Below, in pieces: positions 10,433 to 19,963 of a DNA stretch of 64,000 bases. The first letter of the stretch is position 1. Each line of letters begins with the position of its first letter. The DNA is from Cutibacterium sp. (GTDB lineage: Bacteria; Actinomycetota; Actinomycetes; Propionibacteriales; Propionibacteriaceae). The notes below the pieces were generated by a model that saw only the letters and a program-made list of their open reading frames with translations, did not search any database and was not told the origin of the DNA. The DNA lies in assembly GCF_030525615.1 (NCBI RefSeq), contig NZ_JAUNEJ010000001.1, positions 558,001 through 622,000 on the forward strand, written 5' to 3'. A program made the translations under genes and the position numbers.

Positions 10433-10864
10433 ATGCCTCTTCTCGCCAGCCAGATGGGCGGTTTCATGCCGCTCCTGATTCTGTTCATCCTCCTGATCGC
10501 CTTTACCGTGTGGCAGGGCAAAAGACAGGCCAAGAGACAGCAGGAGGAGCGGGCCAAGCTTGAGTCGAACCTCCAGGAGGGCAGCCGCGTTATGCTCAGC
10601 AGCGGTCTGTTTGTGACGGTCACCCATCTTGGTGACAAGCAGGCCGTGGTCGAGCTGGCCCCGGGCGTCGAGGTCAATGTCCTCAAGCAGGCGATTGTCC
10701 GAGCTGCCGGTGACGAGGAAGAATTCGCGTTTGCTGACGACGCCCCGGCACAGACTGCTGCGGCTGACGATCTCACTGCCGATTCGGTAGTTGACAATCC
10801 GACTGAGAACTCGACTGCCGAATCGACCGACGCTGCTGTGACTGACCAACAGCCTCGGGCCTGA
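10433..10864 (+). CDS. yajC: preprotein translocase subunit YajC
   Basis: YajC is a small inner-membrane partner of SecDF. One membrane helix (about 10-29, PLLILFILLIAFTVW) is followed by the conserved YajC core with the pattern EGSRVMLSSGLFVTV and then a long acidic Ala/Thr/Asp tail of about 50 residues. The ATG at 10433 has AAGGA eight bases upstream and gives 143 residues; an ATG at 10397 in frame would add 12 residues. It sits directly before secD and secF, the usual arrangement. Confidence 0.93.
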   Translation: MPLLASQMGGFMPLLILFILLIAFTVWQGKRQAKRQQEERAKLESNLQEGSRVMLSSGLFVTVTHLGDKQAVVELAPGVEVNVLKQAIVRAAGDEEEFAFADDAPAQTAAADDLTADSVVDNPTENSTAESTDAAVTDQQPRA

Positions 10865-10894
10865 CATTTACCAAGACCAAGGAATCTTTTCGAC

Positions 10895-12601
10895 GTGGCA
10901 ACGAAAAAGCGAACACACCATCCAGGCAGAACCCTGGCGATCTTCCTGGTGGTCATCATCGTCATGTACGTGCTTATGGGAGTTATGCGTGCGTGGGTAC
11001 CCAAGCTTGGCTTGGACTTGAAGGGCGGCACATCTGTCACCCTGACGGCCCAGACCGAGGATGGCAAGGCTCCTACCGCAACGAGCCTTGAGCAGGCGCG
11101 TCTCATCATCCAGCAGCGCGTTAACTCGCTGGGCGTAGGTGAGTCATCGGTGAAGACGATGGGGGATCGCAACATCGTCGTCTCGGCACCGAACGTCAAG
11201 AGTTCCAAGCTCGTCGAGATGGTTGGTCAGACCGCCCAGCTCGGATTCCGGATGGTTTATGCCGAGGAGCCGCTGGGTACGAATAGTGCGACCCCCGGTG
11301 CGGCAAGGCCTTCTACCCTGCCCACGGCTGATCCGAAAGCCAAGGCTTCACCTAGTGCCTCCGCTAGCTCGGAGGGCGCTTCCGCTGGCTCAACTCCCAA
11401 GGCCAAGGACAGCGGTCCGAAATACAACGAGAAAGATCCGGCATCGGCAGCCAAGATGGTCAAGGATGCCGAGAAGTGGGAGCCTTCCCCAGAGGACATG
11501 CAAACCTTCCAAAACTTCAAGTGCACCAAGTCTGTCGATTCCCCGCCAAATAAGGCCTTGGTGACCTGTGACCGAGAGGGCAAGGCCAAGTATTTGCTCT
11601 CTCCAGTCGCTATCACGGGAACTCAGGTTGAGAGTGCCAACTCGGACATTCCCCCAGGCGAGCTGTCATACGTGGTGAACCTGAAGTTCAACTCAATCGG
11701 CACGACTTCCTTCGGTGAGGCGACGACTTTCTTGTGCTCCCGCCAGGCCCCGCAGAACCAGTTTGCTGTCGTTCTGGACGGCAAGGTTATTTCTGCGCCG
11801 CAGCTGGATGGCAGCAAGGGAAGTTCCTGCCCCATCAATGGTGGACAGGCACAGATTTCCGGTAACTTCACTCAGGACAGTGCGGCCGATCTGGCCAACG
11901 TCCTCAAGTACGGAGCCCTGCCGCTGTCTTTCGACATCTCCAGCGTTGACAATGTCTCGCCAACTCTTGGTGGGGAGCAGCTGCGCGCTGGGATCATTGC
12001 TGGCATTATCGGCCTGATCTTGGTCGCCGCTTACTGTCTGCTGTACTACCGGGGCCTGGGCTTGGTAGCCATCAGCTCACTGCTGATCGCAGGTATCACG
12101 ACTTACGCCGCCATGGTGCTGCTCGGGGAGGCTGTCGGATTCACCCTTTCCTTGGCTGGTATCGCTGGTGCGATCGTGGCTATCGGTGTGACGGCCGACT
12201 CCTTCATCGTCTACTTTGAACGGATTCGAGACGAGATTCGAGAGGGACGTACCCTGCGCACTGCCCTTCAGACCGGCTGGACGAAGGCGCGTGGGACCAT
12301 CCTGATGGCCGACGGCGTTTCGCTGCTGTCCGCTATCGTGCTGTTTCTGCTGTCGGTCGACCAGGTGAAGGGATTCGCCTTTACGCTCGGTCTGACTACC
12401 GCGATTGACCTTTTCATTTGTTTCTTCTTTACTCACCCCATCGTCAGTGTGCTGGGACGTACCAAGTTCTGGGGACAGGGACGACGCGGCTCCGGTCTCG
12501 AGGCTGAGCACATGGGTGTCACGGAAGCGCAATTGCTCGGCCGACGAAGCAGGCGATCTGCCCCACGAGCCCGCCGAGGCATTGATACGGAGGAGGCCTG
12601 A
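10895..12601 (+). CDS. secD: protein translocase subunit SecD
   Basis: SecD uses the proton gradient to help pull secreted proteins out of SecYEG. The 568 residues have one N-terminal helix (about 12-34), a large outside region starting LGLDLKGGTSVTL, and five C-terminal helices from about 350 on with the motif GVTADSFIVYFERIRDE. An insertion of roughly 80 residues rich in Ala, Ser, Pro and Lys near 130-210 interrupts the outside region, as is common in Actinobacteria. The GTG is preceded by AAGGA. Confidence 0.96.
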   Translation: MATKKRTHHPGRTLAIFLVVIIVMYVLMGVMRAWVPKLGLDLKGGTSVTLTAQTEDGKAPTATSLEQARLIIQQRVNSLGVGESSVKTMGDRNIVVSAPNVKSSKLVEMVGQTAQLGFRMVYAEEPLGTNSATPGAARPSTLPTADPKAKASPSASASSEGASAGSTPKAKDSGPKYNEKDPASAAKMVKDAEKWEPSPEDMQTFQNFKCTKSVDSPPNKALVTCDREGKAKYLLSPVAITGTQVESANSDIPPGELSYVVNLKFNSIGTTSFGEATTFLCSRQAPQNQFAVVLDGKVISAPQLDGSKGSSCPINGGQAQISGNFTQDSAADLANVLKYGALPLSFDISSVDNVSPTLGGEQLRAGIIAGIIGLILVAAYCLLYYRGLGLVAISSLLIAGITTYAAMVLLGEAVGFTLSLAGIAGAIVAIGVTADSFIVYFERIRDEIREGRTLRTALQTGWTKARGTILMADGVSLLSAIVLFLLSVDQVKGFAFTLGLTTAIDLFICFFFTHPIVSVLGRTKFWGQGRRGSGLEAEHMGVTEAQLLGRRSRRSAPRARRGIDTEEA

Positions 12602-12602
12602 G

Positions 12603-13760
12603 ATGACTGACGACAACAAGACCTCGTCCCTTACAGCAGAGCGATCTGAGGGGAAGAAGCAGAAGCACGGATTCACCCACGCCCTGTACACCGGTGAAAT
12701 CTCCTACGGCTTCATCCAGCGCCGCAAGCTCTGGTACACCGTCTCCATCATCGTCATCGCAATCTCACTTGTCGGGCTGCTGGTACGCGGCCTGAACCTC
12801 GGTATCGAGTTCAAGGGCGGTGTTCAATTCCGCTCTCCGGCCCACGTCGCTACCTCGACCGTTGACGATGTTCGCAAGGCGGTATTGTCCTCAGGGATCC
12901 CCGACATGGACTCCACCGAGGTCGTCAGTCTCGGCTCGGACAATGTCCAGGTTCAGACGAGGTCCCTCGACAACACTGAGACGACCAAGGTCCAGGAGGC
13001 TATTGCCAAGGCCACTGGTGCCAAGACCGATACCGTGACGTACTCCCAGGTCGGTAGCCAGTGGGGCGAGCAAATCACTGGTAAGGCCGTTAAGGCCTTG
13101 ATCGTCTTCCTGGTCCTGGTGATGTTGCAGATTTGGGCCTATTTCCGGCACTGGAAGATGTCCATCGCCGCAGTGATAGCCCTCATACACGACCTGATCG
13201 TCACCGTTGGCGTCTATGCTCTGGTCGGCTTCACGGTTTCACCATCAACCGTGATCGGTGTCCTCACGATTCTCGGTTACTCTCTCTATGACACGGTCGT
13301 TGTCTTCGACAAGGTGCGCGAAAACGTCCAAGACATTGATAAGCGCGACTACACCTTCGCAGAGGGCGCCAACCGAGCCGTCAACCAGGTGCTGGTGCGC
13401 TCTATCAACACCACTATTGTCGGTGTGCTGCCGGTGGCGGCGCTGCTCTTCGCTGGTGCCTTTGTTCTGGGGTCTGGGCCTCTGGAGGACCTTGGGCTTG
13501 CCCTTTTCGTCGGCATGATCGTCGGTGCATATTCTTCGATCTTCATTGCGACCCCGGTATTCGTTCAATTGAGTGAGAATGAGTCGGCTGTGAAAAAGCA
13601 CACGGAGCGCGTCCTGCGTCGCCGTGAGCGGGCAGTTCAAAAAGGCCCGCAGGTGGTGGCTCAGACTGTGGCCGCGCAAGGACCTGTCGATGTCACGTCC
13701 ATTGCTCAAGGCGAGCGTCGTCAGCCGCGTCGTTCTACTCGCTCTGAGAGGAAGAAATGA
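12603..13760 (+). CDS. secF: protein translocase subunit SecF
   Basis: SecF pairs with SecD in the proton-driven translocation complex. The 385 residues hold an N-terminal helix near 45-65, the motif LGIEFKGGVQF, a short outside domain, and five further helices with GYSLYDTVVVFDKVREN. A basic, poorly ordered tail of about 60 residues follows the last helix. The ATG lies one base after the secD stop and GGAGG lies upstream. Its TGA overlaps the apt ATG. Confidence 0.96.
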   Translation: MTDDNKTSSLTAERSEGKKQKHGFTHALYTGEISYGFIQRRKLWYTVSIIVIAISLVGLLVRGLNLGIEFKGGVQFRSPAHVATSTVDDVRKAVLSSGIPDMDSTEVVSLGSDNVQVQTRSLDNTETTKVQEAIAKATGAKTDTVTYSQVGSQWGEQITGKAVKALIVFLVLVMLQIWAYFRHWKMSIAAVIALIHDLIVTVGVYALVGFTVSPSTVIGVLTILGYSLYDTVVVFDKVRENVQDIDKRDYTFAEGANRAVNQVLVRSINTTIVGVLPVAALLFAGAFVLGSGPLEDLGLALFVGMIVGAYSSIFIATPVFVQLSENESAVKKHTERVLRRRERAVQKGPQVVAQTVAAQGPVDVTSIAQGERRQPRRSTRSERKK

Positions 13761-14290
13761 GTTTACGCACTAATCTCATTGCCGGTTTTATCCGGGATGT
13801 TCCGGACTTTCCGGAGCCGGGGGTGACCTTCAAAGACATCACCCCTTTGCTGGCCAACGCCAATGGATATGCCGCAGCGATTTCTGAACTCGTGGACACC
13901 GCTCCGCGCGGGGTCGATGTCGTTGTCGGGGTGGAGGCTCGTGGGTTCATGTTCGCGGGACCGGTGGCCCTGTCTTTAGGCGCAGGGTTTGTCCCGGTTC
14001 GCAAGCCCGGAAAGCTTCCCGGCGACGTCTACTCCCAGTCCTTTGTGCTGGAGTATGGCTCGGCTACCCTGACGGTTCATCAGGATGCCATTCAACCCGG
14101 ATCGAAAGTCCTTATCGTCGATGACATCCTCGCCACAGGAGGCACGGTCGGTGCTACGGGTGCCCTGATCGAGAAACTTGGTGGCGAGCTTGTCGGTGTG
14201 TCGGTACTCATGGAGCTCTCGGCACTTGGTGGTCGGGAAAAGCTCGACGGAGCTGGTATTGGCCCAGTCAACGCCGCGATTACGGTGTGA
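13757..14290 (+). CDS. apt: adenine phosphoribosyltransferase
   Basis: Apt makes AMP from adenine and PRPP, a purine salvage step. The PRPP-binding motif VLIVDDILATGGT is intact, and GVEARGFMF and FVPVRKPGKLPG match the base-binding and flexible loops. It has 177 residues, typical for the family. The ATG overlaps the secF stop (ATGA). In many Actinobacteria apt stands between secF and rel, as it does here. Confidence 0.95.
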   Translation: MSLRTNLIAGFIRDVPDFPEPGVTFKDITPLLANANGYAAAISELVDTAPRGVDVVVGVEARGFMFAGPVALSLGAGFVPVRKPGKLPGDVYSQSFVLEYGSATLTVHQDAIQPGSKVLIVDDILATGGTVGATGALIEKLGGELVGVSVLMELSALGGREKLDGAGIGPVNAAITV

Positions 14291-15387
14291 TCTTGGTATC
14301 GGAATCGGCGGAGTCATCAGGCCGGCGCAGCATCTTCGAGCAGGCGGCACTGGTCAAGCTGCCCTTTAAGACCACCAAGCCTTTTCGGGAGCTGGTGAAG
14401 AGGCTGGTGTGGTCGGCCATCCTGCTGCTGGCTAGTACGTTGATCGTGTGGATAGATCGGGACTCCTACGTCGATTCCACCGCCGGTGACGGTGTTTCTC
14501 TCGTCGACGCCTTCTACTATTCGACGGTCACCGTGACCACCACCGGTTACGGTGACATCACTCCGGTCGCGACACATGCGCGACTCATCAACGCCTTCAT
14601 CATCACTCCGTTACGCATTACCTTCCTGGTGTTGTTGGTCGGTACCACTCTGGAGATGTTGGCGAACGAGGGGCGACGCGGCCTGCTCGATAGTGCTTGG
14701 AGGAAGCGCATGAGGAATCACACCGTCGTCATTGGGTACGGCACGAAGGGACGCAGCGCGGTCAATACCCTGCGCAACCATGACGTGCCAGTCGAAAAGA
14801 TCGTCGTCATTGACAATCGTCCTTCTGCGGTGGCCGAGGCGAACCGTTCTGGGCTGGCGGCCTTCGAAGGGGATGCGACAAGGCGCGACCTGCTGAGGCG
14901 AGCTGAGATCAGCAAGGCGCGGGAGGTCGTCATCACCCTCAACCGAGACGATTCGGCCATTCTTACCACGCTGACGGTGCGGCAGCTCAATCCGCGCTGC
15001 CATATCGTCGTGTCTGGCCGGGAGGACGAGAATCTTCCGCTGTTGCGCGAGTCCGGCGCGGACGCCGTTGTCACCTCTGCGGATGCGGTTGGGCGTCTGC
15101 TTGGCCTTTCGTCGGTCAATCCGCACGTTGGTACTGTCGTCGACGACTTGCTGTCCAGTGCGAAAGGTATGGAAGTCGTTCAGCGGATGGTTTCCAAGTC
15201 CGAAATTGGTGCTCGCCCAGCCGATATTCAGAACGAGCGGGTTCTGGCGGTCATTCGCAATGACGTGCTACGTAATTTCTACGATTCGTCGATCGGCAAG
15301 CTGCAGGCTGGTGATGTCATCGTTGTGGTGCGCAAAGCTGTCCCTCGCACCTCAGGCTCTCAAGCAGAAGCTGATCTAGTGCGCTGA
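14287..15387 (+). CDS. two-helix potassium channel with RCK domain
   Basis: This is a predicted K+ channel of the Kch/MthK kind. The 366 residues have a membrane helix at about 40-57, a pore loop with the selectivity filter TTTGYGD near 84-90 and a second helix near 105-122. A cytosolic RCK/TrkA-N Rossmann domain from about 145 (VVIGYGTKGRSAV) follows, and then a TrkA-C-like end. It would gate K+ flow in response to a ligand. The GTG overlaps the apt stop, so it is probably cotranscribed with apt. The first 30 residues before the helix are unusual in length but not informative. Confidence 0.9.
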   Translation: MILVSESAESSGRRSIFEQAALVKLPFKTTKPFRELVKRLVWSAILLLASTLIVWIDRDSYVDSTAGDGVSLVDAFYYSTVTVTTTGYGDITPVATHARLINAFIITPLRITFLVLLVGTTLEMLANEGRRGLLDSAWRKRMRNHTVVIGYGTKGRSAVNTLRNHDVPVEKIVVIDNRPSAVAEANRSGLAAFEGDATRRDLLRRAEISKAREVVITLNRDDSAILTTLTVRQLNPRCHIVVSGREDENLPLLRESGADAVVTSADAVGRLLGLSSVNPHVGTVVDDLLSSAKGMEVVQRMVSKSEIGARPADIQNERVLAVIRNDVLRNFYDSSIGKLQAGDVIVVVRKAVPRTSGSQAEADLVR

Positions 15388-15483
15388 GAAGAGCAAGAAT
15401 TCCGGCAGAGGTAATAGAGGAATCAGTATCGGCCTTAACCGATGATCGTTGCGGGCAGTCGGCATGGAGGTGGTAAAAACCAC

Positions 15484-15489
15484 TAGAAT
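15484..15489 (+). promoter_or_regulatory. -10 box of a probable rel promoter
   Basis: TAGAAT lies about 30 bases before the rel ATG. The AGGAGG ribosome site lies between. A small hairpin (GTGGT, AAAA, ACCAC, 15470-15483) lies directly upstream. No -35 box is clear. Confidence 0.45.
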
Positions 15490-15519
15490 AAAACGTCCAA
15501 CGTGCCAGGAGGTGCCCCA

Positions 15520-17841
15520 ATGACCGACGACAGCGTCTATGGTCCTTATCGATCGGGCAAGGCGACATTGGGCAAGCCGAAACCTGACCAGAAGCGTCCT
15601 CAGCCTCGTATGAGTATGCGCGAACGCATCGTCCGGTGGGGTACCCCGAAATCCTCAGGGCCGACTCACAGCGTCACAGAACCGCTCATCTCAGTGGTGT
15701 TGGCCAACCATCCGAAGGCTGATACTGCCGCCATCGAGCGGGCATATCGCACGGCTGAGCATTACCATCGTGGCCAGACTCGTAAGTCTGGTGATCCCTA
15801 CATCACCCATCCGCTTGCGGTGGCGATGATCCTTGCCGAACTCGGAATGGATGAGCAGACCTTATGCGCCGGGCTGCTCCACGACACCGTTGAAGACACC
15901 TCGTATACCCGTGAACAGTTGACGGTCGATTTCGGTGAAGAAATCGCGCTGCTCGTCGACGGAGTGACAAAACTCGATAAAGTGCAGTACGGCGATTCGG
16001 CCAAGGCTGAGACTATCCGCAAGATGGTGATCGCGATGAGCCGCGACATCCGAGTCCTGGTCATCAAGCTCGCCGACCGGCTGCACAATATGAGGACCTT
16101 GGGGTTTCTTCGCCCGGACAAGCAGAACCGGATCGCCAAGGAAACTCTTGAAATCTTCGCTCCGCTGGCTCATCGCCTCGGTATGAATGCCATCAAGTGG
16201 GAGCTTGAGGATCTGTGCTTCTCTACTCTCAATCCTAAGCTCTATGACGAGATCGTCCACATGGTTGCCGAGCGGGCCCCGCAGCGGGAGGCTCAGCTTA
16301 AGAATGTGATCGAGATTGTCCGTCAAGACCTCGCGGACGCTGACATCAAAGCAACCGTCTATGGGCGTCCAAAACACTATTACTCGATTTATCAGAAGAT
16401 GGTGGTGCGCGGTCGGGACTTTTCCGACATCTATGATCTCATTGGTCTGCGCATTCTCGTCGATACTCCGCGCGACTGTTATGCCGCGCTTGGGGTCATG
16501 CACGTGCGCTGGAACCCCCTTCCCGGGCGGTTCAAGGACTACATCGCCATGCCAAAATACAATATGTACCAGTCCTTGCACACCACCGTGCTTGGACCCG
16601 GAGGCCAGCCGGTCGAGTTGCAGATTCGCACTCACGAGATGCACCGTCGTGCCGAGTATGGTGTTGCCGCCCACTGGAAATACAAAGAGAATCCGAATGC
16701 CGTCGGCAAAGGACTTCAGCCTGATGGGGCTGACCTGTCCTGGGTGCAGTCGCTCAACCAGTGGTCCAAGGAGGAGTCCGACCCTGGCGAGTTCTTGGAT
16801 TCCCTGCGCTTCGAGATCAACTCTTCGGAGGTATACGTCTTTACCCCCAAGGGTGACGTCATGGCCCTTCCACAGGACGCCACCCCTGTCGACTTCGCCT
16901 ATGCGGTCCACACCGAGGTTGGCCACCACTGCATTGGTGCCCGTGTCAACGGCAAACTCGTCACCCTCGACACCAAACTGGCGAATGGTGATGTCGTTGA
17001 CATCCTCACCTCAAATGCCTCGGATGCTGGACCAAGCCGGGATTGGCTGAAGTTCATCTCTTCCCCGCGTGCGCGCTCCAAGATCAAGTCATACTTCACC
17101 AAGGAGCGACGCGAGGAGTCAATCGAGGCCGGTAAAGACGCGATAGCCAGACAGCTGCGCCAGGTCGGTGTGCCTCTGCAGTCCTTACTGACGGTGGAGT
17201 ATCTCACTGCGGTGGCGGATGATCTCCGGATACCGGGTATCAACGCCTTGTACGCCGCAGTGGGGGAGCACAACGTCAGCGCCCAATCGGTCGTCGAGAA
17301 GCTCGTCGCTCTCGGTGGCGGTCCGGAAGAGACGACGGCTGACGTCGAGGAGGAGCTTCCCGTCGGGGTCAAGGCCCCTCGCCTTCACACGAGCGAGACG
17401 GGAGTTATCGTCGACGGCGACCCTGACATGCTAGTGAAACTAGCTCGGTGCTGTACCCCGCTGCCGGGGGACCCCATCATGGGCTTTGTCACTCGCAACG
17501 ACGGTGTGTCGGTACACCGTACAGACTGCTCAAATGCCAAGAATCTCCTTGAGCACCCTGAGCGGATCGTGCCCGTGTCATGGTCTGAAGATCAACAAGA
17601 GGGCTACCAGGTCACTATCCAGGTCGAGGGTCTCGATCGTGCTGGGCTGCTGCTAGACACCTCGCGCGTCCTCGCCGAGCAGGGGGTTAGCCTCCTGTCG
17701 GCCAATATGAGTGCTTCCAAAAACCATCTGGCTCGACTTCGACTCACCTTTGAGGCTCCCGACCCGACTCACCTCAAACATCTGGTTGAGTCGATCCGGC
17801 GGATCTCGGGCGTCTATGACGTCTTTCGTGTGAAGTCGTGA
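15520..17841 (+). CDS. rel: bifunctional (p)ppGpp synthetase/hydrolase Rel
   Basis: Rel makes and destroys the starvation alarmone (p)ppGpp. The 773 residues have, in order, an HD hydrolase domain with HDTVEDT near 121, a synthetase domain with GRPKHYYSIYQKM near 281, a TGS domain near 440 (VYVFTPKGDVMALP), a zinc-finger-like segment (KLARCCTPLPGDPI) and an ACT domain near 695. Both catalytic halves look intact, as expected where it is the only long RelA/SpoT homologue. The ATG has AGGAGG at eight bases. A strong hairpin follows the stop. Confidence 0.96.
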   Translation: MTDDSVYGPYRSGKATLGKPKPDQKRPQPRMSMRERIVRWGTPKSSGPTHSVTEPLISVVLANHPKADTAAIERAYRTAEHYHRGQTRKSGDPYITHPLAVAMILAELGMDEQTLCAGLLHDTVEDTSYTREQLTVDFGEEIALLVDGVTKLDKVQYGDSAKAETIRKMVIAMSRDIRVLVIKLADRLHNMRTLGFLRPDKQNRIAKETLEIFAPLAHRLGMNAIKWELEDLCFSTLNPKLYDEIVHMVAERAPQREAQLKNVIEIVRQDLADADIKATVYGRPKHYYSIYQKMVVRGRDFSDIYDLIGLRILVDTPRDCYAALGVMHVRWNPLPGRFKDYIAMPKYNMYQSLHTTVLGPGGQPVELQIRTHEMHRRAEYGVAAHWKYKENPNAVGKGLQPDGADLSWVQSLNQWSKEESDPGEFLDSLRFEINSSEVYVFTPKGDVMALPQDATPVDFAYAVHTEVGHHCIGARVNGKLVTLDTKLANGDVVDILTSNASDAGPSRDWLKFISSPRARSKIKSYFTKERREESIEAGKDAIARQLRQVGVPLQSLLTVEYLTAVADDLRIPGINALYAAVGEHNVSAQSVVEKLVALGGGPEETTADVEEELPVGVKAPRLHTSETGVIVDGDPDMLVKLARCCTPLPGDPIMGFVTRNDGVSVHRTDCSNAKNLLEHPERIVPVSWSEDQQEGYQVTIQVEGLDRAGLLLDTSRVLAEQGVSLLSANMSASKNHLARLRLTFEAPDPTHLKHLVESIRRISGVYDVFRVKS

Positions 17842-17868
17842 GGTTCGGACCAGCCCTGGACGTGACAA

Positions 17869-17897
17869 ATGGCCTCGGTCCAGAAGACCGAGGCCAT
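17869..17897. terminator. bidirectional terminator between rel and the DUF349 gene
   Basis: A perfect 12-bp stem (ATGGCCTCGGTC and its complement) with a five-base loop lies between two convergent genes. There is no long T run on the plus side; on the minus side a short TTT follows. Confidence 0.75.
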
Positions 17898-17904
17898 GAG
17901 ACAA

Positions 17905-19149
17905 TCAAGCGCTGAATTCGTCGAGGGCTTTCTGAGCTTCCTCCAACCAGGTCTGGTAGGTCTTGACTGACTCGCGAACTTTGTCAGCATCCTTGGTGCG
18001 ACCAGCGCTCTCAGCCTTCTCAGCCTGAGCGCTGAGCTTGTCGATCTGGGCAGTGAACATATCCACGGTTGCGCGGGCACGCTCGCGAGCCTGCGGATCA
18101 GTGCGCTTCCACTCCGCCTCTTCAGCCGAATGAACCTGTCGTTCCAAGTCACGAACGCGGGCGTCGATGCGCTTCATGGCGTCCCGAGGGACCCGACCGA
18201 CGTCGTTGAACTTCTCCAAGAAGGAACGGAACTTGGCTTTGGCCTCCTCGATGTCCGTGATCGGCAGGATGTCCTTTTCGGCCTCGTCGAGAAGCTTCTC
18301 CTTGACCTCTTGGTTGCCGCGGTACTCCTCGTCTTGCTGATTCTGAGCAGCATTGCGGGCGTCGAAGAACTTGTCTTGAATGGCGCGGAACTCCTTCCAC
18401 AGCTTCTCGTCGATATCGCGCGGAGCTGAACCGGCAGCCTTCCAACGGTTCATGAGATCGCGGAACTGACGGGAGGTCTCTCCCCAGGCAGTCGAATCGG
18501 CCAGGGGACGAGCCTCCTTGATGATCTGTTCCTTGAGCACGCGGGCCTTTTCGCGCAAACGATTCTGCTCGGCCATGTGCTGCTTGCGACGACGGGTGAA
18601 GGCAGTGCGAGCCCCGGAGAAGCGGTGCCACAGTTCATCATCGGTGGTTTTGTCGATACGGGGCAGATGACGCCACTCTTCGAGCAAATCGCGGAACTTG
18701 CCAATGCCACCGCGCCAGTCGGTGCCGCTCGCGATGGCCTCCGCTTTGGCGACCATGTCCTCTTTGGCCTGTTTGGCGCGGGCCTTGGCCTCGGCCCTCT
18801 CTTCCCTGCGGCTTTCTGCCTTGGCCTCGATCGTGGGGCTGAGAGCCTCCACCCGAGCTGCCAGCGATTCCAGGTCGCCGACCGCATTGGCCTCACGGAT
18901 GGCCGTGACGAGTTTGCTCGCGGCCGTGCGAGCCTCCTCCGGTGAGGCGGTCCCGGAGTTCACTCGTGATTCCAGCAGCGACACCTCGGTCTCGAGGGCA
19001 TGATAGCGGCGCACGAAGAATTCAAGGGCTTCCTCGCTGGTGGAGTCCGGCACCTGGCCGACAGGCCTCTCCCCGTCACTGGTTCGGACGTAAACGGTGC
19101 CGTCATCATCGACGCGGCCGAAGGACTGCGGAGCTTCTACGTGACTCAT
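17905..19149 (-). CDS. DUF349 domain protein
   Basis: This is a 414-residue, highly charged and mostly helical protein made of repeated DUF349 units, each with the pattern W.....FR.L...W (for example WRGGIGKFRDLLEEWRHLP and WGETSRQFRDLMNRWKAAG). It is rich in coiled coil. No signal or membrane helix is seen, so it is probably cytosolic. The molecular role is unknown; the repeats suggest a scaffold or nucleic-acid contact. The ATG at 19149 has GGAG five bases upstream; earlier in-frame starts up to 19221 would run into the divergent gene. The rel neighbour is conserved in many Actinobacteria. Confidence 0.9.
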   Translation of the reverse strand: MSHVEAPQSFGRVDDDGTVYVRTSDGERPVGQVPDSTSEEALEFFVRRYHALETEVSLLESRVNSGTASPEEARTAASKLVTAIREANAVGDLESLAARVEALSPTIEAKAESRREERAEAKARAKQAKEDMVAKAEAIASGTDWRGGIGKFRDLLEEWRHLPRIDKTTDDELWHRFSGARTAFTRRRKQHMAEQNRLREKARVLKEQIIKEARPLADSTAWGETSRQFRDLMNRWKAAGSAPRDIDEKLWKEFRAIQDKFFDARNAAQNQQDEEYRGNQEVKEKLLDEAEKDILPITDIEEAKAKFRSFLEKFNDVGRVPRDAMKRIDARVRDLERQVHSAEEAEWKRTDPQARERARATVDMFTAQIDKLSAQAEKAESAGRTKDADKVRESVKTYQTWLEEAQKALDEFSA

Positions 19150-19167
19150 AGGCTCCATCTTGCCCGA

Positions 19168-19173
19168 TAAAAT
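19168..19173 (+). promoter_or_regulatory. -10 box of a leaderless promoter for the MBL hydrolase
   Basis: TAAAAT lies exactly seven bases before the GTG at 19181. No Shine-Dalgarno is seen. The box lies in a short divergent gap with the DUF349 gene. Confidence 0.55.
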
Positions 19174-19180
19174 GCCAAAC

Positions 19181-19858
19181 GTGTTCATTGTGTCCTTCAT
19201 CACTGGTCCTTTTCGGGCCAATTGCTACCTTTTGGCGCGCGAAACAGGGGCCGAGTGTGTCGTCATCGACCCTGGGATGGGTGCCGAAGAGTTCCTCGGC
19301 GACGCGCTGAAGACCCACCATCTGACCCCGGTGGCGATTGGGCTCACCCACGGCCACATCGACCACGTTGGATCTGCCCGTCACGTCGCAGATGAATACG
19401 GCATTCCGGTGCTATGCCCGCACGATGATCGTCATCTGCTCACTGACCCCATGGCAGCTTTGGCTGATTTTGCTCGCCCTCTCATCGAGCAGTGGTATGG
19501 ATCGACAACCCTGCGTGAGCCTGAAGAAGTCCTCGACGTGGAGCCATTCTCACACCACGAGTACGCCGGTCTCGATCTGGAATTCCTCCATGCCCCGGGT
19601 CACACCCCCGGGAGTTCGATGATTCGCATGATTGACCCCGAGCACGGCCCGATCGTCATGTCTGGTGACGTCGTCTTCGCTGGGTCCATCGGACGTACAG
19701 ATATGCCCGGGGGAGACCCGGCGCAGATGTCACGCAGTCTCTCCGATGTCGTGTGGCCCCTTGACGACTCCACCCACCTACTTCCCGGGCACGGAGAACC
19801 GACGGCGATGGCCCAGGAGCGGATATCCAACCCGTTCCTCAATCGTCCCACTGGATAG
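19181..19858 (+). CDS. metallo-beta-lactamase fold hydrolase, glyoxalase II-like
   Basis: The 225-residue protein carries the binuclear-metal signature THGHIDHVG, then APGHTPGS, GDVVFAGSIGRTD and LPGHGEPT, all in the usual spacing of glyoxalase II-like MBL proteins. It probably hydrolyses a thioester; the true substrate is unknown, because the family also includes persulfide dioxygenases and others. The GTG at 19181 is chosen from the -10 box TAAAAT seven bases upstream and because the family start is a short MFIVSF-type strand. Starts at 19160 and 19172 are also in frame. It lies before hisS, as in many Actinobacteria. Confidence 0.85.
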   Translation: MFIVSFITGPFRANCYLLARETGAECVVIDPGMGAEEFLGDALKTHHLTPVAIGLTHGHIDHVGSARHVADEYGIPVLCPHDDRHLLTDPMAALADFARPLIEQWYGSTTLREPEEVLDVEPFSHHEYAGLDLEFLHAPGHTPGSSMIRMIDPEHGPIVMSGDVVFAGSIGRTDMPGGDPAQMSRSLSDVVWPLDDSTHLLPGHGEPTAMAQERISNPFLNRPTG

Positions 19859-19963
19859 TCTCATCGAACAGCGGTGAATGAGATCTATTGTCCTCAGACT
19901 GGCAGAATGGCCCCTGCGGGGTAACCCGCTGACAAACCCACGTTTTTCGAAGGATCGTGTCCA

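Noticed and set aside
15862-16929. Minus-strand frame of about 355 codons over rel
   Set aside because: Antisense to the HD and synthetase domains; no ribosome site or motif.
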